NCBI GenBank assembly: GCA_963169105.1
Contig: OY720643.1
Coordinates: forward strand, 83,249,696-83,313,695
Direction: 5' to 3'
Origin: Ceriagrion tenellum
Taxonomy: Eukaryota > Arthropoda > Insecta > Odonata > Coenagrionidae
Length of the DNA: 64,000 nucleotides
Positions 56,840 through 64,000 of the stretch are shown here, piece by piece (the stretch's first letter is position 1; each line of letters opens with the position of its first letter). The position numbers and the translations under genes were made by a program. The notes beneath the pieces were generated by a model. That model did not search any database. It was not told where the DNA came from and saw nothing but the letters and a program-made list of their open reading frames with translations.

Positions 56840-57460
56840 CAGTCTCAGGAAAGAGAAATAAGTTGACAGAGATGGAAATGTTGTGGTGGATGAGTGGAAA
56901 CACGAGGTATAATAGAATAAGAAATGAATTTGTTCGAGGGATGATTGAAAAGGGACCCGCGAGTAAAAAGATGAAAGAAAATCAGACGGGGGTGGTTTGG
57001 ACATGTGGAAATGGTTGATAAAAACGTGGGAATGGACGTGCAATGATTGGAGATGCTGGGAAGAGGATATAAAAACGGAAAGATATTTCTTTAAATTCAC
57101 TTATTAAATCTTTATTTCACCGAATACAGCGCATTTGGCCAATGTTTGTCGGGTGACAGCAGCAATATACGAACGAAACACCCATGCCCTGAGAGGAGAT
57201 AATTCCACACGGGGGATTCGAACCTGCGACTCTCGGGTTTGTAAGTGAGGACTTTACCCTGTCGCCACTGGGGCCGGAATAGTTATATGGAGTGACAAGG
57301 TAGTATAAGACCTAAGAGAAAAAGACTGGAAGCAGGAGGAAGCCCAAAATAGAGAAGAATGAGGGAAAAGACTAAAGAAAGGATTTGTTGACCCCACAAA
57401 GGAGTGGACTGTCGACAAGCGAAAGAAGATAGTAACTAGTTTTAAGCTGCAAAGAGAATT
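56840..57460 (+). pseudogene. RTE-like LINE C-terminal fragment, third family, split by a SINE
   Basis: KLTEMEMLWWMSGNTRYNRI and RNEFVRGMIEKGPASKKMKE (56862-56980) match a LINE post-polymerase motif ('TEMKMLRWM.G.TR.DRIRN..'). The sequence continues beyond the SINE at about 57300 with coding for PRRKRLEAGGSPK-like, KTKERICGP-type residues and ends near 57460. Stops and shifts are frequent. Confidence 0.65.
57115..57278 (-). mobile_element. tRNA-derived SINE, family 2, inside a LINE relic
   Basis: The head at about 57276 on the minus strand is CCGGCCCCAGTGGCGACAGG, then GTAAAGTCC. The B box GCAGGTTCGAATCCCCC lies at about 57229-57213. The body ends with GGTGAAATAAAGATTTAATA (57126-57107). The two boxes and the GGTAAAGTCC block match the 26.7-kb copy. 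LINE coding sequence continues on both sides, so it landed in the LINE copy. Confidence 0.75.
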
Positions 57461-58295
57461 TTGTAATTATCTAGCTTCACCATTTTAAAAACTTCACCTT
57501 CTCGCATATGCTTTCCCCTCAGTAAGTAGTAAGTGTAAGGAAAGGAATCATGAAGAGGAGTGCACGTAAATTCAGGTAATTTTTGCACCATACGCTCTGT
57601 TGATGGCATATCTATTCTGACCGAAGCGAGAAAAGATTAGAGTAGAAGACAAGAATAATTTGAAAAACCATAATAATGATTTGAGGCATGAATCAGCAAA
57701 TCATTGTATAAAATGGCTGCAGTGATTATGTGACCTACATTCTTGGAAATAGGCCAAATTCAAAGGTGATTGATCAATGCACGAATCATAGTTATGTTGG
57801 CTTAAATATCTTTCCGGGTTGGCGAGTATTGCTCCTCTGAAAATGATTTGGTTTCTCGAACATTTGATGATTTCATAGCAGTATTTTAAGCAACAACTTT
57901 AAAAACAATTTTTTAGCATCGTTACATCTTTTAGTGCCAATTGTTGATTAGTGAATGAATTAATCTCCTATTTGCCTTTTTTCGCTTCAACGTAACATCC
58001 AACGAAGGGAGTACTACACCAGCAGAAGTCTACTCATAGAACGCGAGTAGAGTCAGGGAAGCATTACTTTATTTCCACATTTGGAAAATTAATTTTAGTA
58101 ACTAAATATATTTCTATGATTAGCACGTGAGGGTAAGATGAAATTCTCACAGCATCATGAAATTGTTCCACGTAATGAAGCCGTGTAGTTCTCTCCCGTT
58201 CACTTCACTAATGAATTGAGGTGCTTCCTGCCTCAGGGTCACTCCTTCCAGAAATTCTGAGAACTTATACATGGTATCCTTATAGAGAATTTTAA
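57461..58295. other. no recognised feature
   Basis: No repeat partner or coding sequence was found. Confidence 0.35.
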
Positions 58296-58425
58296 TAACT
58301 TAGATAAAAAAATATGGTTTCCAGGCAAGTTTTGTCGTGATTCAGCCTGGAAAGTGATATTATAATATCATGTCTTATGGAGTGAAAAACGTCAATTTGA
58401 ACGAGAAAGCATATTTAGCCTTTCT
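58296..58425 (+). repeat. repeat R4, third copy with internal deletion
   Basis: AATATGGTTTCCAGGCAAGT, TTTTGTCGTGATTCAG and later TTATGGAGTGAAAAACGTCA, ATTTGAACG match the second R4 unit at 35570-35690. The middle of the unit is shortened. Confidence 0.6.
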
Positions 58426-58640
58426 TAAAGTTTTGAAAATGTTAATTACATTAGATACATGGGACAATTAAATAGTATTAACAAAAAATATACAAATTCA
58501 ATGCCTAAAATATAAAAGCACACTCATATATAAGAAATATAATATAAATCTTGTAACTGCACACTATTTAATCAACTTCACAATTTTATGGTCCTGCTAA
58601 GCCATTTGTGGCTTATCGGCAGGTGTATTTTATAATTTTT
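58426..58640 (+). repeat. repeat related to tandem array R6
   Basis: GGTCCTGCTAAGCCATTTGT and GGCAGGTGTATTTTATAATT correspond to the start of an R6 unit (47460). The preceding AT-rich stretch has AAAATATA and ACACTC blocks like those of R6. Weakly conserved. Confidence 0.4.
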
Positions 58641-59569
58641 CAGTTGTGTTTTTATTTAACACTAGCAAAGAATTAGCACTAAATACTATATATAAATGAC
58701 ACCGAAGAATTTACGAAATAAACAAAATTAATTTATGTGCATAAGAGCCATTCCTTTGTCCATCACTTAACTTCCCTTATAGGTTCCAAATTTTTTAGAT
58801 AATCACTCATATTACTGAACAGTTTTGGAACATAAACACTTAATTGCCTGCAACTCTTGTGTTTGAAATATCTTTAAACTTCATATTTACTACCTTTTAA
58901 GTAAAACTTTTTATAAGGAATATAAGGTCCTGGGACATTGAGTGAAAACTAGTAAAGTAATTATATTCAGCCTTGCCGAAGCTTAAATACCCTACACCAC
59001 TTTCAATTTTGAGTAATTCCGGCTGTGGCAAGACTTACTAAAGCCTTTGCCTCCGTGCTTCCTTGTGCGCTGCTGTTTTCCTACAGAGTCGTAATCCTAA
59101 TAGATCGCGACGGGCAACCTATATTTTATCTTTCCAGCGCTGAAGTGGTCTTCCTACTGGTCTTCAACGATACCTTCGACTGTCTGAATATCTATACGCG
59201 TTACCAGTGATTTATCTTCCTTCAGTGGACTTCAGTGCCTCCAGGGTGAAATTCGCATATTCACCTCGCACCTCACGTTTACCTCTCCCCTTGCCTATAG
59301 TGTTTTGTGTGATTGTGTGTTCCCGTCAGTGAATATTTTCCGCATAATTATAAAAAATCCTTGCACCTCACGTTTCTCTCCTTCCTTTTAGTGTACCGCG
59401 TGATTGTGTTCCCGTCAGTGCACCTCTTCCAGATCCCCAACAGATTCGGTAAAGAACCATTGGGGTATCTGCCTGCCGTCTGGAGGCATCACTGATGCGG
59501 AATAACTCCCGGTGAGTGCTTGTGTCTTTCCATGTGTGATGCTAAAACATTCCGGCCATTTGGAGTTTC
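58641..59569. other. no recognised feature
   Basis: AT-rich, then pyrimidine-rich near 59220-59420, with no recognised frame. CACCTCACGTTT occurs twice about 95 bases apart (near 59268 and 59364). Confidence 0.35.
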
Positions 59570-59990
59570 CTGATCATTTATATCCCTTTGGTAGTCTCTA
59601 GCCATCTATTCATGCCCGGCCCAATGCAGTCGTTAAGTAGTCGGGTGAATTTTGAAGTAGGTGGTTCTCTAAAACCCCATGATTGATTCGTTATTAAATC
59701 TGATGCACCGGATATCATTTTCTGAAACAGGTCCTAGAATTTTCCTGAGTTATTTCCTCTCTAAGCGGTCAAGTGTGCTGATTGTCCTTTCAGTTACTAT
59801 CCAGACTTCGCATCCATAAGTTGCTATGGAACTGAATATTGTTTTTTATACTTTCATTTTTTAGGATGGGCATTTTTAGATCTTAGTACATGCCACATTT
59901 CTAAATAGCATTTATTCGCTAGGTTTATTCTTCTGCGGATATTTCCATCGTTTGTACAAACTGCTTTAGGTAGATGAAAGAAATGAGCGA
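59570..59990 (-). pseudogene. RTE-like LINE, C-terminal fragment, minus strand
   Basis: The complement translates in pieces to RRRINLANKCYLEMWHVLRS, then SVP-QLMDAKSG, DLFQKMISGASDLI-type residues, KFTRLLNDCIG and RWLETTKGI. These correspond to 'RRINLANRCYYGL...LRSKL', 'TYGSEAW', 'LGPVSENDIWRIR' and 'RMPETRIPK' blocks of an RTE-like LINE. Many stops and shifts. It is distinct in sequence from the fragment just to its right. Confidence 0.62.
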
Positions 59991-60177
59991 GATACTGCCG
60001 GAATTAAAGTTAAAACTTCATAAGTAGTTATATAAAATTACGATGCAGTTGGGCTTTTTTCTGGAGTAATGTGGTCGTTAATAATATATTCGTGGAGCAA
60101 AACAAAAAACAATTTTGTTTGTAAATAGGTAACCCATTTTATCAGCGTTAGTAGGATTTTTTAAAACCAAATTTACC

Positions 60178-60560
60178 ATTGGTAAAGATGACCAGAAAAT
60201 AATAGAAGACTTCGAAACCTGGTGCTGGAGAAGGATGCTGGAGATAAGATGGACGGACAAAATAAGAAATTGTGAAGTGTACAGAAGAGTGGAAGAGGAA
60301 AGGACCGTATGGGACACCACATAGAAAAGAAGAACCATTTGTGTTGAACACACCCTGAGACAAAATGGGTTTGTGAGGAACATAATTGTAGGTAAAATAG
60401 AGGGAAAAGTCCCCAGAGGAAGACCAAGGAATAGGTTCATTGACCAGATAAAGAGGAAGTTTCATTGGAAAAGATACCATGAGGTAAGGTAATTAGCATT
60501 AGTTGGGAAGGGTGGAAGGCTGCAGTCAACTAATCTTAGGATTGAACGAACAATGCATGA
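60178..60560 (+). pseudogene. RTE-like LINE, 3' fragment
   Basis: KDDQKIIEDFETWCWRRMLE, IRWTDKIRNCEVYRRVEEE, then a frame break, NGFVRNIIVGKIEGKVPRG and RPRNRFIDQIKRK. The 3' end is GGTGGAAGGCTGCAGTCAAC and ATTGAACGAACAATG. Same family as 33153-33879. Confidence 0.78.
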
Positions 60561-60582
60561 ATATCCCGCAGCGATTATAATG

Positions 60583-60905
60583 TAGTATGATTCGGGTTTA
60601 ACAATTTTAAAGTTTGGAATTATTCTAACATGTCTTAGACTTGACGATTTCAGACGTCTTTTCGTGGAAGTATTTCAAATTAGAATGTATATTGAATGAT
60701 TGTGGAAAAGCACGAAGCAAAATAAGAAGTCTTAGACTTAAAACTGAGAATACTAATTTTTAAGCTATCCGGGACTAGCCACGGAGTTTTTTAATCGGCA
60801 AGGTGTACGGCCAGTACCAGTTGGGAGAATCTAAATCAAAGCTGCAGTCAACCAACCTTATTATTAAACGACCAATGGTGAAATAAACATGTGTAATTTA
60901 GCATT
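60583..60905 (+). repeat. dispersed repeat R3, copy 2
   Basis: Starts right after the RTE-like tail with AGTATGATTCGGGTTTAAC and matches 52095-52590. A short insertion containing GCTGCAGTCAACCAACCTTA at about 60840 is another scrap of RTE-like 3' end. Confidence 0.62.
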
Positions 60906-61790
60906 TGTTGACTATTATCCAGCGTTTGTTTGTTAACCAACGTGGACCAGAGCCATGTGGAATATGGTTCATAAAGACCTCAACTAACGAAGTAAAACTG
61001 AAGCTAAATAGCTGGCGATACTAGCACATTAAAGCGAGGAAAAGCCACGTGTGGCGCACGCGGCTGGATACATTGGATCCGTGCGAGTGAATTTGCGAAA
61101 ATATAATTCGTTTTCCCAGGAACTGTACGTCATTAGTTGTGCCACGTGGAGGATATGCGCTGATTGGTGCGTAAAACGGGAGACCTGAGAGCGGCCATAA
61201 TCGCGGGTCAAAGCGTATCAACCCCTCAGCCTTTCCCGTCATTATTATCGAAACGCAGATTAACCGACAGAGATGAATTAAGCACGATTGCCATTCCTCG
61301 AAAACGCAATCATCAAACGCAATTAAATTGCACCCTTTCTTCGATGTAATGATGACTGGTGAGGTGCATTACAGGCCAGGTGAAATCCGATGGCGTTCTT
61401 TCGCATTTATTAGGGGAAAGAGAGTGAGCGTGGAGATACGGTGGGAGAACGCATATGAGGATACGTTCCACTGGTGATGTCAATTATGCGGCTATTGCTC
61501 GTAATAGCTGCACGTCATCAAATACATCGCATTAGTTGATTCATCATATGACATGCAATATAGATCACGAGGGGCAAAACGATTGCAAGGAGATAAAATG
61601 CATCGTTTAATGACCATTTAAGCAGGGAAAATGGCAATAGGCTAAAATAAAGTGCTATTATAAATTTTCATTCAAATTTGCTTCAACTTCTCATCATTAA
61701 AGGTTCTATTAAACATGTTCATCGTTAATTGTATCTAATTTATTATAATTGTAATATACTTTACCCATGTGTGTTAAAACAAGTCGTCTC
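60906..61790. other. no recognised feature
   Basis: GC-richer at 61020-61400. Frames on both strands are unrecognised. Confidence 0.35.
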
Positions 61791-61794
61791 GATA

Positions 61795-63790
61795 TGAATG
61801 TTCAACAGAAGACAAAAAGAAGCTAATTCTAACAACGGAGTAAGACAAGGATGCAACCTCTCGGCTCAAAAAGTACTAGGAAGAGGCGATAAGAGAAAAA
61901 AAATTGGACTGAACAAAATTATGATTAATCCAGAAGAAATAAACATACTAGGCTTTTCAGACGATATCGCAATCATAGCTGGATATCGCGATGATCCTTT
62001 ATGGCCGCTATACGCAGTGGACCAAGTTCTCAAAAAATACACCATGACAATAAATATGACGAAGACTGAAATCTAAGTATGTGGATGAGAAAAGCTATAT
62101 GTAAAAGTCACACCGAAAGGAATGAAATTAGAGCAAGTGGATTCATTCAACTATATCGGAAGTACCATCACAGCTATTATACACTTGTCAGGCCTCATTT
62201 GGAATATGCCGCTAGTATATGGGATCCGTACGAGGAAGGTATGATAAAAGAATTAGAGCGCGTGCAAAGGAGATCCGCGAGGTTTGTCAAAGGCCGTTAT
62301 GATAATTGTATAAATGTTACGAGTTTAATAGAAGAACCAGTATGGGAATAGAACGCAGGTTAAAATTTAGGTTAAACCTTTGAAGTAAATTTGAAACCGA
62401 TTTGTTCACAGATGACGTTAGATATATATTGAGAACCCCTGCGTATTATGCTAGGTATGATCATATTAACAAGATTAGAGAGATAGATTGTCGTACCGAT
62501 AGATTTAAAATGTCATTTTTCCCGCGTACTATAAGAGAGAACAATAGGCAGCGTAGTAAAGGGATAGGTAGGTGAAATATAGTTAAGAGTAGTCTGTAGT
62601 GCATGATGCATGTAATAACAACCAATAATCCCTTCCTTATTATGTAGATACTAACCATCTAGCTGCATGTGACCCTGTTATTTAGCATGTGTCCATTCAA
62701 TATCCTAGTTTCATGTCAATGGTGCATGTTTGGTGATATTCACCCCCTGCCACACACCCTCGTGGTGGCTCGCAGGGTATTACGTACATGTAGGTCACTT
62801 GGGACGGAAGAAGTACAAGCATCAAAGAATGGCCAAAGCTAAGAAAGCGTACATAGTAAATAGGCAACAGCTGTTTTCAAAGAAAATAGGACTACAAACT
62901 TGAAAATAGATCATAAAAACACTTATGTGGAGCGTGTAACTCTTTAGATTGGAAGCATAGCCATAAAAAAAAATCATTTGGCAAGACAATAGCAGCAGCA
63001 GCAGGAGGACTCGCTCACAACTTTATAGGAAATCCCTACAACCTCAAATCTTGAGTTGACATCTATAAATCTTCCACCACTCCTAACATATCCCATGCAT
63101 ATGGCTCCAAGTTGCGAAAATATTTTGAAACATACCACAATTTACTGGAAATGTTACAGAACTCTGCTTAATTTGGGCTCCATGGAGCACTTGACATTGG
63201 ATATCAGGAAAGACTATAAAATCTACTCTTAATACGACGGACATCAAGCAGAGAATAACACAAATTAAGAAGCGTTCACTTTAAAAAGACCACTGGTGTT
63301 ATTTTAAGAAAATATAACTATAAACTATGAAAGAGTGTATGAGATCATTCGTGTGGTGCATCGTTCTCTTTGGATCGGAAGCATGGACCGTTGGAAAAGC
63401 AGACCAGGACAAACTTGAAGCTTTCGAAAACTGATGCTGGAGGAGGGTATTGCTGATAAAATGGACGGATATAACAATAAATGATGAAGTTTATAGGAGA
63501 GTAGAAGAGGAAAGTACCATATGGAGCACTCTGCAAAAATAAACAGATCCAGATGAATTGGACTCACCCTGAGGCAGAATATGAACAATTTGTGAAGGAT
63601 ATAATTGAAGGAAAAATAGAGGAAAAATTCCCCAAAAATAACCAGGGAAAGGTTTATGGACAAAGTAAATAGAACAGTGTATAGGAAGAGCAACCAGGAA
63701 GAAATATACCTAACATTGGATAGGAAAGGGTGGAGGGTTGCAGTCAACTAATCCCAAGATTGAACGACCAATAATGATGACGATGTGTGT
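61795..63790 (+). pseudogene. RTE-like LINE mosaic: polymerase motifs, interruption, tail
   Basis: The leftmost part (61798-62076) reads NNGVRQGCNLSA, the RTE-type motif B, then NILGFSDDIAIIAG; FSDD stands where FADD/YADD is expected, so one motif C residue is unusual. It then reads KKYTMTINMTKTEI. SGFIQLYRKYHH follows at about 62140. The LINE is then cut by another LINE (62176-62801) and resumes with ACGGAAGAAGTACAAGC. After an unrelated segment (62990-63225), a second overlapping stretch of the same family starts (GACGGACATCAAG at 63236) and runs through WTVGKADQDKLEAF, WTDITINDEVYRRVEEE and the tail GGTGGAGGGTTGCAGTCAAC. All frames are broken. Confidence 0.72.
62176..62801 (+). mobile_element. 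CR1/Jockey-group LINE 3' piece nested in the RTE-like LINE
   Basis: Begins with YYTLVRPHLEYAASIWDPYE, EGMIKELERVQRRSARFVKG and RYDNCINVTSLIE (62180-62340), the standard C-terminal region. The 3' UTR ends in CACCCCCTGCCACACACCCT, GTGGCTCGCAGGGTATTACG and ACATGTAG. The RTE-like sequence breaks at ACCATCACA and resumes at GGGACGGAAG. In the uninterrupted 33.3-kb copy these two are contiguous. Confidence 0.78.
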
Positions 63791-63808
63791 TAAGATGATT
63801 TAGATACC

Positions 63809-64000
63809 ATGTTCATCTTAGGTCTCCTTTACTGCTTCACGGAAATCACTAACCCACAAGCATTACAATCATACTTTACAGCATTTGCTCTTCCACTCAC
63901 AGCATATTGCTCACCCATATGGTCAATCGCTGCTCCAACTTATCTCGCCACTCTTAACAGCGTAACTAGTTTCTTTGCTAAAATAGTAAAATACAGTTTC
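63809..64000 (+). pseudogene. CR1/Jockey-group LINE, C-terminal region, runs off the window
   Basis: 64 codons stay open to the last base: FILGLLYCFTEITNPQALQS, YCSPIWSIAAPTY and VTSFFAKIVKYSF. They align with residues about 290-345 of the 29-kb copy (LLGLLYRFTEIKDP, YCSPIWSMSAPTN), and then with the frame-shifted continuation there (FFAKIVKHRV). The upstream polymerase region is missing. Whether the rest is intact cannot be seen. Confidence 0.8.

Overview
This is a stretch of eukaryotic nuclear DNA, most likely from an arthropod and probably an insect. It is AT-rich, and nearly every part I can identify is transposon-derived: RTE-like and CR1/Jockey-group LINE fragments, tRNA-derived SINEs, a P-element/THAP9-like transposase relic, a mariner-type end, and non-autonomous elements that resemble piggyBac, hAT, PIF/Harbinger and TA-inserting families. 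The species guess rests only on this mix of families. I found no intact host gene, no rRNA, no ordinary tRNA and nothing bacterial. The window looks like intergenic or intronic sequence.

Layout. 0-10 kb: a foldback repeat (449-620), a P-element-like transposase pseudogene (minus strand, about 1.1-2.2 kb), an RTE-type LINE tail (7.2-7.6 kb), a mariner-type end (8.6 kb), a foldback (8.83-9.0 kb) and a SINE with clear target-site duplications (9.16-9.48 kb). 10-20 kb: a dispersed repeat split by a hAT-like element that carries a 17-bp minisatellite (10.2-10.8 kb), a piggyBac-like MITE (13.26-13.49 kb), a near-perfect 180-bp palindrome (13.86-14.04 kb), a CpG island (16.6-17.0 kb), and nested foldbacks (17.27-17.68 kb). 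20-31 kb: a patchwork of LINE 3' ends (21.9-23.1 kb), a possible last coding exon (24.2-24.5 kb, minus), a SINE, a GC-rich inverted-repeat element (27.4-27.8 kb) and the best LINE copy, an inactivated reverse transcriptase (29.0-30.6 kb). 31-44 kb: foldbacks, a 1.14-kb TA-flanked element, four RTE fragments, two other LINE tails, tandem duplications and a second SINE. 44-64 kb: a TA microsatellite, a 182-bp tandem array, a 1.1-kb foldback that contains a second piggyBac-like MITE, a 1.16-kb Harbinger-like element, and a mosaic of RTE and CR1-like LINE pieces that runs off the right edge.

The most interesting pattern is a set of at least ten sites, mostly at the inner edges of foldback elements of otherwise different sequence. 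They share a core reading CTGAnGA - T - short stem - GAAAC - 4 nt - GTC. This resembles a minimal hammerhead ribozyme of the kind known from Penelope-like retroelements, but every copy has one extra T after the first core box, and most copies carry further substitutions. If real, it would join these unrelated-looking foldbacks into one ribozyme-bearing family. All alignments here were made by eye.
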